A stretch of 11,443 bases of DNA from Alphaproteobacteria bacterium. Its GTDB lineage: Bacteria > Pseudomonadota > Alphaproteobacteria > Rhizobiales > Aestuariivirgaceae. Positions 1-5,683 of this stretch are shown here, piece after piece. A program made the translations under genes and the position numbers. Positions within the stretch are counted from its first letter, which is position 1. Each line of letters begins with the position of its first letter. The notes under the pieces were generated by a model, which had not been told where the DNA came from, made no database searches, and saw nothing but the letters and a program-made list of their open reading frames with translations. The stretch lies in NCBI GenBank assembly GCA_020441605.1, contig JAGRLX010000210.1, positions 1 through 11,443 on the forward strand. Reading direction: 5' to 3'.

Positions 1-131
1 TTGGAATCCATGGCCCGTTCGGCCACCTTCTGGTTGTCGCGGAAGGAGCCCGACTGGGACAGGAGCCGGTCGATGAGCGTCGTCTTGCCATGGTCGACAT
101 GGGCAATGATGGCAATATTGCGCAAATTCAT
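1..131 (-). CDS. typA: TypA/BipA translational GTPase, N-terminal fragment
   Basis: Ribosome-associated GTPase of the EF-G-like superfamily, involved in ribosome assembly and stress adaptation. Only the first 43 codons are present; the gene leaves the window at position 1. The protein begins [19 protein letters not shown], so the whole P-loop (G1, consensus GxxxxGK[ST], here AHVDHGKT at about residues 10-17) is visible, followed by [10 protein letters not shown] and the start of the switch region (AERAMDS). This N-terminus is the usual one for alphaproteobacterial TypA, which fixes the ATG at 129-131. No strong Shine-Dalgarno sequence is seen directly before it. LepA and EF-G share the P-loop, but the [19 protein letters not shown] opening and the AERAMDS stretch fit TypA best. 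It lies 98 bases downstream of the hydrolase stop codon, and no terminator was recognised between the two. Confidence 0.93.
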   Translation of the reverse strand, partial: MNLRNIAIIAHVDHGKTTLIDRLLSQSGSFRDNQKVAERAMDS

Positions 132-229
132 GGGGCGCGTAGACTTTCTTCATTGTTCGGAGTTGCGCCGCGCTTAGCATGGGCAGCGGACAAAGGCAAT
201 TTTGCTGCGTAGCGGTTGAATCCGGGGCG

Positions 230-1159
230 TCAGGCGGCCAGGAAACTGTCGAAAGCCGCCAGAAATTGACGCCGGTAGAAATCCCTCTCGGACAGGATCT
301 CGTGCTGGGCACCCGGCACGAAACACAAGGCGATTCCCGGAACGCGGCGGGCAAGCTCACGGGTCGCTTCGTTGTCGACCACCCGGTCCGCGCCCGAAGC
401 GACGACCAGCACGGGCGCCTTCAAGCCGCGCGTTCGGCCAGGCCGGGCAAAGCTTGCCAGGGAGCGGCTCGCAGCCCGCAACCAGGAAAAAGTGGCGCCG
501 CCGAGACCAAGGTGTGGGGCAACTTCCAGCACGCCGCTGTCGCGATGCCAGCGGCGGCGATCGGAGGTCAGTGGGTTACCGTCGAAATCGGCCCGGCCGA
601 GTGGCCGGTGGCTCTGGCCAGGCAAGAACATCCAGCCCAAACCTGCCATGCAGGCACCGAATGTGAGGCCGTGGGCAAGCGGCCGGGGCCAGACGCCATA
701 GACGAGGCCGACCAGCGGAGAACACAGTACCGCCCGGGGAAATATCGGTTCGTCACGCAAGAGGCGGAGCAAGAGATGGGCGCCGGTCGAATGTCCCATG
801 GCTATATAGGGTGGCGGGCAGGTGGGCAGAACGAGGTCGCGCATCAATGTGCGAATGTCGGTATCATGCTGGCCAAAATTCCGGATCAGGCTGCGGTAGG
901 GGTCATGGTGAAGCCGCTGGGACCCGCCCTGGCCGCGAACGTCGAGGGCGGCGACGCAAAATCCCCGCTCAATGAGATCGCGCATGGTCTCGAAATAGCG
1001 CTCGATGAAATCACCGCGGCCGCCGATGATGACAACGGTGCCACGCTTGCCTTCGGGGCCGGCATGCATTGCACGCAATTCTTTGCCGTCGGGTGTCCTG
1101 AGCCTCACGCAAACTGCGCCATCAGGCAAAGGGTTCTCCGGCGTCGGATAGAGTTGCAT
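230..1159 (-). CDS. Alpha/beta hydrolase (lysophospholipase-like, Hydrolase_4 type)
   Basis: A 309-residue serine hydrolase of the PldB/monoacylglycerol-lipase-like branch of the alpha/beta-hydrolase fold, presumably cytosolic and acting on a lipid or other ester; the substrate is unknown. The nucleophile elbow GHSTG is at residues 122-126 (Ser124). The likely acid is Asp258 in SGADRVVDN and the likely base His286 in GAQHEIL. The strand-and-turn TVVIIGGRGDFIERY (about 41-55) gives the oxyanion region, and ALDVRGQGGSQR (about 71-82) is typical of lysophospholipase L2 relatives. The start is placed at the ATG ending at 1159 because GAGGGG stands 6-7 bases upstream; an in-frame GTG at 1177 would add six residues but has no such site. 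Family assignment is secure, substrate is not. It starts 40 bases after the exported-protein gene at 1200-1793 and could share its transcript. Confidence 0.88.
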   Translation of the reverse strand: MQLYPTPENPLPDGAVCVRLRTPDGKELRAMHAGPEGKRGTVVIIGGRGDFIERYFETMRDLIERGFCVAALDVRGQGGSQRLHHDPYRSLIRNFGQHDTDIRTLMRDLVLPTCPPPYIAMGHSTGAHLLLRLLRDEPIFPRAVLCSPLVGLVYGVWPRPLAHGLTFGACMAGLGWMFLPGQSHRPLGRADFDGNPLTSDRRRWHRDSGVLEVAPHLGLGGATFSWLRAASRSLASFARPGRTRGLKAPVLVVASGADRVVDNEATRELARRVPGIALCFVPGAQHEILSERDFYRRQFLAAFDSFLAA

Positions 1160-1199
1160 GGTTTGCCCCTCGCACACACCGCCGGAGCGCGCAAATGTT

Positions 1200-1793
1200 C
1201 TATTGCAGCTTCTTCACTTCTGTCAGTTCGCCATTCGCCGCATTCAACTTTATGGCGAAAGGCTTGCCATCGCGGGTGGCATTGAAGGCGTAGACCTTGC
1301 CTTCGCAGGCTTGCGCCTTCACACCCGTGAATCCATAGCCGGTGATGATCTGGCCGGCCTTTTCGCAGCTCAGGCCTGCGGTTGACCTGCTTGAATCGGA
1401 AGAACTCTCGGTCTTTGCCGGTTTGCTGACCGATGCCGTGGACAGGTCCCTGACGGATTTGGGCTTGGCCACGGGCTTCGGAACAATCTTGTCGGGGATC
1501 TTGGCGGCAGTCTTGGACTTCGATTTTGCCTTGGGCGGAGCCAGGTCAATGGTGGGATCGTAGTATCCCTCGTCGAAATCATCGTTGCCGTAGAGATCGG
1601 CATAGTCTTCGGGTGTCAATTCGTAGCCGCCGAATATGAAGCGAAGCGGCGCCCGCACGAACTGGGGGCCACCATAATCTTCATACACAGGTGCGCGGCG
1701 TATCCGTTTGCGGTGGTCGGCCTGGGCGTCTCCCGGCATTGCGCCGGCAACCAGGACGAGTGCCAGCAGGGAACAGGCAACACGAACGATCAT
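1200..1793 (-). CDS. Exported PepSY-like protein 1 (Lys/Pro linker)
   Basis: A predicted periplasmic or surface protein of 197 residues with no firm function. Residues 1-25 form a signal peptide (basic start, hydrophobic LLALVLVAGA, AxA-like site DAQA before DHRK). An acidic, tyrosine-containing stretch follows, then a low-complexity Lys/Pro/Ser linker at about residues 85-135. The C-terminal domain (141-197) runs LSC...GFTGV...C.GKVYAFNATRDGKPFAIKLNAANGEL; its second half resembles the PepSY beta-strand pattern and it has two cysteines 19 residues apart (Cys143, Cys163), likely a disulfide in the periplasm. The same domain ends the next two genes upstream. The ATG ending at 1793 is preferred because GGGGA lies about 5 bases upstream; an in-frame ATG at 1805 has no visible ribosome site and would lengthen the n-region by MGIS. 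Confidence 0.82.
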   Translation of the reverse strand: MIVRVACSLLALVLVAGAMPGDAQADHRKRIRRAPVYEDYGGPQFVRAPLRFIFGGYELTPEDYADLYGNDDFDEGYYDPTIDLAPPKAKSKSKTAAKIPDKIVPKPVAKPKSVRDLSTASVSKPAKTESSSDSSRSTAGLSCEKAGQIITGYGFTGVKAQACEGKVYAFNATRDGKPFAIKLNAANGELTEVKKLQ

Positions 1794-1817
1794 CGATATC
1801 CCCATCGTCGGTAAGCA

Positions 1818-1841
1818 TGACCGGCCTTTGCAAGCCGGTCA
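1818..1841. other. Perfect 8-bp hairpin between two exported-protein genes
   Basis: Arms TGACCGGC (1818-1825) and GCCGGTCA (1834-1841) flank an 8-base loop. It lies after the stop codon of the gene at 1871-2353 and just before the start of the one at 1200-1793. There is no T-tract on the minus-strand side, so a classical intrinsic terminator is doubtful. It may be a 3'-end stabiliser, an attenuator or a leader structure. Confidence 0.5.
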
Positions 1842-1870
1842 CCCGTTTATTGCGATTATGAAAGCCCTTG

Positions 1871-2353
1871 TTACAGCCGGACTCTGTCAATGATGTGGCC
1901 ATTCCTGGCATTGACCTTGATCAGATAGACATGGCCACGCTTGCGTGCCTTGAACACATAAGTTCTGCCGCGGCAGTCGCGGGTGACCACATCCCGATAG
2001 CCATTGCCCCGGACGATGGACCGGGCCGAGGCGCAGCTGAGCTTACCGTAGTTATACCCATCATTGTAGTAGTAGTAGACGCCGCCGATCGGGGGCCAGT
2101 CGTTGTAGTAGTGGCGATGGTGATGCCGCCAGCGCCGATCATGGCGCCAGTTGCGGTCTATCCGCGTGCGACGCCAATCCCGGTCACAGCCGGCCGGATC
2201 TCCGATCCAGCAAGGTGCCGTTACCGACGGACCGGCGGCAACACCGACCGCAATCTTGGTCTTCGCCGATGCTTCGCCGGTGCCCATGGCCATGGCAACA
2301 CTGCAGGTCACCGCCATGATACCAGCCGCAATCATTCCTCTGAGATTTGCCAT
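1871..2353 (-). CDS. Exported PepSY-like protein 2 (Arg/His/Tyr-rich linker)
   Basis: A 160-residue predicted periplasmic or surface protein of unknown role. The signal peptide covers about residues 1-30 (MANLRGMIAAGIMAVTCSVA core, cleavage probably after GEASA). The middle is very basic and aromatic, with repeated Arg/Trp/His (RRWRHHHRHYYNDW, about residues 65-85) and a run of tyrosines. The C-terminal domain (105-160) has LSC...GYRDV...C.GRTYVFKARKRGHVYLIKVNARNGHI, with cysteines at 107 and 127, the same C-x19-C spacing as its two neighbours. The start is the ATG ending at 2353, preceded by GGAGGAGG with a 5-6 base spacer; an in-frame GTG at 2374 lies upstream of that ribosome site and is rejected. 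Similar small proteins are common in Rhizobiales, usually annotated as hypothetical. Confidence 0.82.
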   Translation of the reverse strand: MANLRGMIAAGIMAVTCSVAMAMGTGEASAKTKIAVGVAAGPSVTAPCWIGDPAGCDRDWRRTRIDRNWRHDRRWRHHHRHYYNDWPPIGGVYYYYNDGYNYGKLSCASARSIVRGNGYRDVVTRDCRGRTYVFKARKRGHVYLIKVNARNGHIIDRVRL

Positions 2354-2430
2354 CTTGGCCTCCTCCAAACGCACGACCCCCCGGCCGCGATGGTTTCAAT
2401 CCTTGCACAGCCATGCTGAATGAAACTCGA

Positions 2431-2459
2431 CGAAGCTGTTCATCTGGGGTTCAGCTTCG
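2431..2459. other. 8-bp hairpin upstream of exported protein 2
   Basis: Arms CGAAGCTG (2431-2438) and CAGCTTCG (2452-2459) enclose a 13-base loop. It lies 78 bases before the start codon at 2353. It could be a leader hairpin or part of an operator; nothing in the sequence decides which. Confidence 0.4.
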
Positions 2460-2484
2460 CGGCAAATTGATGACGCACATGGTA

Positions 2485-2507
2485 AAGGGGTGCCGATGGC
2501 ACCCCTT
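2485..2507 (-). terminator. Probable terminator hairpin after exported protein 3
   Basis: A perfect 10-bp stem, AAGGGGTGCC (2485-2494) and GGCACCCCTT (2498-2507), with a 3-base loop, stands 25 bases beyond the stop codon of the minus-strand gene at 2532-2876. The stem is strong, but on the minus strand it is followed only by TTTACC-like sequence rather than a long T-tract. Termination is therefore likely but not textbook. Confidence 0.55.
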
Positions 2508-2531
2508 GGTGGAAAACGATGGCGGTCACGA

Positions 2532-2876
2532 TCAGATCTTGTGCACGCCGGTGATGTTGCCATAGCGGTTGACGCGGACGATGTACTTCTTGCCGAACTT
2601 CCAGCCGGTGTACTTGTAGCCCGGGAGGCTGCAGTCGACCGCGTGCACATTGTGGAAGCCGGACCAGCGGACGATCTTCTTGCCCTTATGGCAGCTCACG
2701 AAGTTCTTCTTCGGATAGTAGCCATAGTCGTAGTCGTAGCCGTAGCCATAGCCGGGATACCAGCCACCGCCGATATTGACGTCGATGTCTACGCCAGCCT
2801 GGGCCTGCTGGACGGGGGCGGCGAGAGCCATCGTGGAGGCAACGGCGGCGGCGGCGATGAGGGACTTGGCGATCAT
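2532..2876 (-). CDS. Exported PepSY-like protein 3 (Gly/Tyr-rich linker)
   Basis: A 114-residue predicted periplasmic or surface protein. Residues 1-27 are a clear signal peptide (MIAKSLIAAAAVASTMALAA, cleavage after QAQA). Residues 35-57 form a Gly/Tyr repeat (WYPGYGYGYDYDYGYYPKK). The C-terminal domain (60-114) has VSC...GFHNV...C and KKYIVRVNRYGNITGV; Cys62 and Cys82 keep the C-x19-C spacing of its two downstream paralogs. The region before the second cysteine is well conserved, while the following loop is longer (SLPGYKYTGW). The ATG ending at 2876 is chosen because AAGGAG precedes it with a 7-8 base spacer and the signal peptide starts there; a longer in-frame reading to 2924 would place 16 unlikely residues before the signal peptide. 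Function unknown. Confidence 0.82.
   Translation of the reverse strand: MIAKSLIAAAAVASTMALAAPVQQAQAGVDIDVNIGGGWYPGYGYGYDYDYGYYPKKNFVSCHKGKKIVRWSGFHNVHAVDCSLPGYKYTGWKFGKKYIVRVNRYGNITGVHKI
2719..2754. repeat. Six tandem TAG(C/T)C(A/G) hexamers inside the coding region
   Basis: Six consecutive 6-base units (TAGCCA, TAGTCG, TAGTCG, TAGCCG, TAGCCA, TAGCCG) encode the alternating Tyr-Gly/Tyr-Asp stretch of exported protein 3. As the unit is two codons long, copy-number change would keep the frame and only alter linker length. Confidence 0.8.
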
Positions 2877-2906
2877 TTGAATTCTCCTTGGTTCCTGGGT
2901 TTGGGT

Positions 2907-2925
2907 GATGACCACCGTGGTCATC
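2907..2925. promoter_or_regulatory. Perfect 19-bp palindrome upstream of exported protein 3
   Basis: GATGACCAC (2907-2915), one central C, then GTGGTCATC (2917-2925) gives a perfect 9+1+9 inverted repeat, 30 bases before the start codon at 2876. This size and symmetry suit a dimeric repressor or activator site. A hairpin in the leader RNA is the alternative. The matching regulator is not identified. Confidence 0.5.
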
Positions 2926-3055
2926 GTTGAATGCGAAACTAGCGTCCGGCGGTTGAATGCAACCCGAAGCCATCGTTCATTCGGCGTTCATGAATTTCGA
3001 CTTCTATTTTATTAAGTATATGAAATATATAAAGTTTTTTAGAAGAGACCCAGGT

Positions 3056-3085
3056 CTTGAAATCGGCCGGATGAAAATTATCTAT
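3056..3085 (+). promoter_or_regulatory. Likely heat-shock (RpoH-type) promoter of hsp20
   Basis: CTTGAAATC at 3056-3064 matches the -35 consensus of RpoH promoters (CTTGAA). With an 18-base spacer the -10 would be ATCTAT at 3080-3085, which keeps the terminal AT of the alphaproteobacterial -10 but is otherwise weak. The predicted start near 3092 would give a leader of about 90 bases that begins just before the first stem of the thermometer. The -35 is convincing, the -10 is not. Confidence 0.5.
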
Positions 3086-3096
3086 GAAAATGTGAG

Positions 3097-3180
3097 TGCT
3101 GCCGTTGGCGGGCTCACCAGACCAACCAGCCCAGCCGGAAGGTGGGCAGTATAGTGACATTGCTCAAGGAGAATGTGACC
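3097..3180 (+). promoter_or_regulatory. ROSE-like RNA thermometer in the hsp20 leader
   Basis: ROSE elements repress small heat-shock mRNAs at low temperature by masking the ribosome site. Here the ribosome-site hairpin is ACATTGCTCAAGGAGAATGT (3157-3176). ACATT pairs with AATGT, and the anti-Shine-Dalgarno TTGCT faces AGGAG with a short loop, as in the Bradyrhizobium ROSE 3' hairpin, where TTGCTC also precedes the GGAG. Upstream is a second, very stable stem: GGCGGGCT (3107-3114) with AGCCCAGCC (3128-3136), one bulged A, nested inside CTGCC (3099-3103) with GGCAG (3145-3149). The position directly before an hsp20 start codon supports the call. Folding was done by eye. Confidence 0.75.
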
Positions 3181-3627
3181 ATGTTCGATCTTACCCCCCT
3201 CTATCGTTCATCCGTTGGCTTCGACCGTCTGGCCCGTATGCTTGACGAGGCGAAATCCTTCGAAGCCCCCGCCTATCCCCCCTACAACATCGAGCGTCTA
3301 TCGGACGACGAGTATCGTATCACGATGGCGGTTGCCGGCTTTGCGCCAGCCGATATCGCTATTGAAGTGAAGGGCAATGCCCTGACCGTCGCCGGCAAGA
3401 AGACCGAGAAAACCGAAAGCAAGACCGAATTCCTGCACCAGGGCATCGCGTCGCGCGCATTCGAACGCCGGTTCCAGCTCGCCGACCACGTCGAGGTCAA
3501 AGGCGCCGACATGGAGAATGGCCTGCTTCACATTTCGCTCAAGCGCGAGATTCCCGAAGCAATGAAGCCCCGCACCATTGCCGTCGGCACGGGAGCCAAG
3601 GTCATCGAAGCCAAACAGGCGGCCTGA
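3181..3627 (+). CDS. hsp20: Small heat-shock protein, Hsp20/IbpA-like
   Basis: An ATP-independent holdase chaperone of 148 residues that binds unfolding proteins in the cytosol and forms oligomers. The N-terminus MFDLTPLYRSSVGFDRLARML is typical of rhizobial class A small Hsps. The alpha-crystallin domain spans about residues 35-125, beginning YPPYNIERLSDDEYRITMAVAG, with EVKGNALTVAGKK and the signature A-x-x-x-N-G-x-L (ADMENGLL, about 109-116). The C-terminal anchoring motif I-x-I/V is present as IAV (133-135). AAGGAG lies 9 bases before the ATG at 3181; an in-frame GTG at 3142 lies within the thermometer structure and is rejected. Expression is likely controlled both by a heat-shock promoter and by the leader thermometer. 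It is convergent with ltaE and ends at a strong terminator. Confidence 0.95.
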   Translation: MFDLTPLYRSSVGFDRLARMLDEAKSFEAPAYPPYNIERLSDDEYRITMAVAGFAPADIAIEVKGNALTVAGKKTEKTESKTEFLHQGIASRAFERRFQLADHVEVKGADMENGLLHISLKREIPEAMKPRTIAVGTGAKVIEAKQAA

Positions 3628-3663
3628 TCGCCGGCATAGCCTCTTCAGGCAGTCTAAAGTTCA

Positions 3664-3696
3664 AGGGCGTCCGGAAACGGGCGCCCTGCTATTTTT
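3664..3696. terminator. Intrinsic terminator between hsp20 and ltaE
   Basis: A 10-bp stem, AGGGCGTCCG (3664-3673) and CGGGCGCCCT (3678-3687), carries a GAAA tetraloop and is followed on the plus strand by GCTATTTTTCT. It is a textbook terminator for hsp20. The ltaE stop codon (3689-3691) lies directly at its base, so the same stem probably ends ltaE transcripts too, although the T-tract in that direction is poor. Confidence 0.9.
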
Positions 3697-4744
3697 CTGT
3701 CTCGCCGATGAGGTCGAGTAAGGCGTCGACTTCCGCGGACGGTGTCGCAAACGAGAGCACGAAGCGCGCGAAGATCTCATCGGCCGCAATCGAGTCGCCC
3801 AGGCTGTCGGGCATCCAGTCGTAGAATTTTGCACCCGCGGATTGCAGCCTAGTGTAAAGGCCGCGGGGCATCAGCGCGAAGACCTCGTTCGCCTGCACCG
3901 GATTTGGTATCCGAATGGATTGGAAAGAGCGCAGGCCGGAGACGAGCCGTTGGGCAAGATCATTCGCAGTGCGCGCATTCTCGAGCCAGAGGTCGTTGTC
4001 GAGATAGGCCAGCATCTGAGCGCCAAGGTAACGGCTCTTGGACACGAGTTGGCCAGACCGCATACGGCGATAGGCGAAATCCTCAGCAAGGGCCGTGTCG
4101 AAGAAGACGACGGCTTCCAGCATCATCGCGCCGTTCTTGGTGGCGCCGAAGGACATCACGTCCACCCCGGATTTCCAGGTGAGTTCGGCGGGTGAACAGC
4201 CGAGCCCCGCCACCGCATTGGCAAAGCGCGCGCCGTCCATATGGAGTTTCATGCCGCGCGGACGAATGAGGTGTGAGACCGCCTCGACTTCTGCCGGTGT
4301 ATAGACGGTTCCAAGTTCAGTGGCGTTGGTCAGGGACACGCCCCGGGGCTTCGGATCGTGCTCGCCGCGGATGAAGCCCGCCAGCGTCTTTTGGATCAGG
4401 TCTGGCGTGATCTTGCCACCTTGCCCGCGAAGGCCGAGAATCTTGGCGCCGCCCGTGAAGAACTCGGGCGCGTTGCATTCGTCACAGCTGATATGAGCTT
4501 CGGCGTGGCAGATGACAGCGCCATATCCGGATGCGATGGCCGAGAGGGCAAGACCGTTGGCAGCGGTTCCCGTGGTCACCAGAAATGCCCGGACCTCACG
4601 GTCGAAAACTCGTGAAAGGCACTCCTCAGCTCGCCTGGACAGGTCGTCGCCAGCGTAGGATGGGGAGGTTCCGGCGTTTGCCGCGGCAAGCGCATCGAGA
4701 ATGCGCGGGTGGACGCCATAGACATTGTCGGATGCGAAATTCAT
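3689..4744 (-). CDS. ltaE: Low-specificity L-threonine aldolase
   Basis: A cytosolic PLP enzyme of fold type I that cleaves L-threonine or L-allo-threonine to glycine and acetaldehyde. It has 351 residues, close to the usual length for the Pseudomonas-type ltaE family. The protein opens with NFASDNVYGVHPRI; it has GTAANGLAL (59-67), His84 in the ring-stacking position (CHAEAHISCDE), the HMDGARFANA stretch (168-177, with Asp170 and Arg173) and the PLP lysine Lys203 in SFGATKNGAM. The ATG ending at 4744 is supported by AGAAGGG about 6 bases upstream. A terminator for the operon upstream separates it from that operon, so it is probably transcribed alone; its own promoter in 4745-4796 is not clear. 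A broad beta-hydroxy-amino-acid specificity is expected from the family. Confidence 0.94.
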   Translation of the reverse strand: MNFASDNVYGVHPRILDALAAANAGTSPSYAGDDLSRRAEECLSRVFDREVRAFLVTTGTAANGLALSAIASGYGAVICHAEAHISCDECNAPEFFTGGAKILGLRGQGGKITPDLIQKTLAGFIRGEHDPKPRGVSLTNATELGTVYTPAEVEAVSHLIRPRGMKLHMDGARFANAVAGLGCSPAELTWKSGVDVMSFGATKNGAMMLEAVVFFDTALAEDFAYRRMRSGQLVSKSRYLGAQMLAYLDNDLWLENARTANDLAQRLVSGLRSFQSIRIPNPVQANEVFALMPRGLYTRLQSAGAKFYDWMPDSLGDSIAADEIFARFVLSFATPSAEVDALLDLIGETEK

Positions 4745-4794
4745 GGAAGCCCTTCTCGGTTGCCGGGCTCTCTTATCGCAGGGTTGGAGCCTTC

Positions 4795-4831
4795 AAAAGA
4801 AAAATCCCCATCCCGGTTGTGCGGGGTGGGG
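4795..4831 (-). terminator. Intrinsic terminator of the moc-like operon
   Basis: Read on the minus strand, a 10-bp GC-rich stem (arms at 4822-4831 and 4806-4815, one T-G wobble, 6-base loop) is followed by ATTTTTCTTTT at 4805-4795. It lies 20 bases beyond the stop codon of the short-chain dehydrogenase and marks the end of the five-gene operon, insulating ltaE downstream. Confidence 0.9.
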
Positions 4832-4851
4832 ACGACGCGTCGGAGGATGAT

Positions 4852-5682
4852 TCACCAATCGGCCGGCGGCGGCTCGGGAATCGCATTGCCGGTACCGATC
4901 ACCTGCTGATCAAAGTCGACGATCGATCCGGTCATCATGCCGGACTCCTCGCTCGACAGGAATGCGACAGCCCGGGCTACCTCGGTTGGTTTCAGCAGAC
5001 GGCCGAAGGGGCGGCCTGCCTCGGCGTTCTTCAGCCAGCCGCTTTCGGCGTCATGAAAGGTCTTCATGATGCGGTCTTCTCCAGGCGTATCCATCCAGCC
5101 AATGTTGAGCCCATTGACGCGGATCTGATAGCGCATGACGCTGAAGGCGACATTGCGCGTGATGATCGCGAGGGCACCCTTGGAGCCGCAGTAGGCGGTG
5201 ATGAAGTCTTGTCCGCCATGACCCGATATCGACAGGATGTTGACGATGGTGCCCTTGGTCCTCGACTTCTTCATGAGATGCAAGGCATCCTGCATGATGA
5301 AGAACGGCGCCCTCACGTTCACGTTGAACATCTGGTCGAAGAGTTCGGGGCTCGTATTCCAGATGGTGCCCCGGTCGGTCAGGCCGGCGGCATTGACAAC
5401 CGCATCGACCTTGCCGAATTCGCTGTCGCAGGCGGCGATCAACTTTCGGGCGTCATCGAGGTTCGACAGATCAGCTTTGACAAAGACGGTCTTGACGCCT
5501 TTCCTTTCGAGGTCGGCCTTGACGCGCGCGCCATTTGTCTCGTTGCGTCCGGCAATGACCAGACCCTTGACGCCGCGATCGGCAAAGAGATGGGCGATGC
5601 TTTCGCCGAGACCCTGGGTGGATCCAGTGACCACGGCGACCTTGCCATCCATCGACAGATTGCTGAGGGATTCCATGTTCAT
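4852..5682 (-). CDS. Short-chain dehydrogenase/reductase, last gene of the operon
   Basis: A 276-residue classical SDR, an NAD(P)-dependent oxidoreductase of the cytosol. The cofactor motif TGSTQGLG is at residues 19-26, the NAAG motif at 97-100 and the catalytic set Ser151, Tyr164 and Lys168 (YCGSK) is complete. The N-terminus DGKVAVVTGS and the C-terminus GSIVDFDQQVIGTG are those of the large sugar/polyol dehydrogenase group. An asparagine of the tetrad is plausible at N122-N123 (FNVNV). The start codon lies one base past the stop codon of the inositol dehydrogenase gene, so translation is probably coupled; GAAGG stands about 9 bases before the first ATG. A second ATG two codons later is possible. 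By context it probably oxidises an inositol, inosamine or inosose derivative, but the sequence does not fix the substrate. Confidence 0.9.
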   Translation of the reverse strand: MNMESLSNLSMDGKVAVVTGSTQGLGESIAHLFADRGVKGLVIAGRNETNGARVKADLERKGVKTVFVKADLSNLDDARKLIAACDSEFGKVDAVVNAAGLTDRGTIWNTSPELFDQMFNVNVRAPFFIMQDALHLMKKSRTKGTIVNILSISGHGGQDFITAYCGSKGALAIITRNVAFSVMRYQIRVNGLNIGWMDTPGEDRIMKTFHDAESGWLKNAEAGRPFGRLLKPTEVARAVAFLSSEESGMMTGSIVDFDQQVIGTGNAIPEPPPADW

Positions 5683-5683
5683 C

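Larger units (their letters stand above)
2877..3180. other. 304-base divergent intergenic region
   Basis: No gene was found here. In order it holds the ribosome site of the minus-strand exported gene, the 19-bp palindrome, an AT-rich tract at about 3001-3045 bounded by CTTCTA and TAGAAG, the hsp20 promoter and the hsp20 leader with its thermometer. The AT-rich tract may contain the minus-strand promoter or act as an UP-like element, but no convincing -35/-10 pair for the minus strand was picked out. Confidence 0.7.

Noticed and set aside
179..1285. A 368-codon open frame on the plus strand
   Set aside because: It is antisense to the alpha/beta hydrolase, whose catalytic triad and ribosome site are clear. 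The composition looks like an antisense translation.
3142..3180. A GTG start giving hsp20 13 extra residues
   Set aside because: The extension covers the thermometer hairpin and the AAGGAG ribosome site of the ATG at 3181, and the N-terminus from that ATG is the normal one for rhizobial small Hsps.
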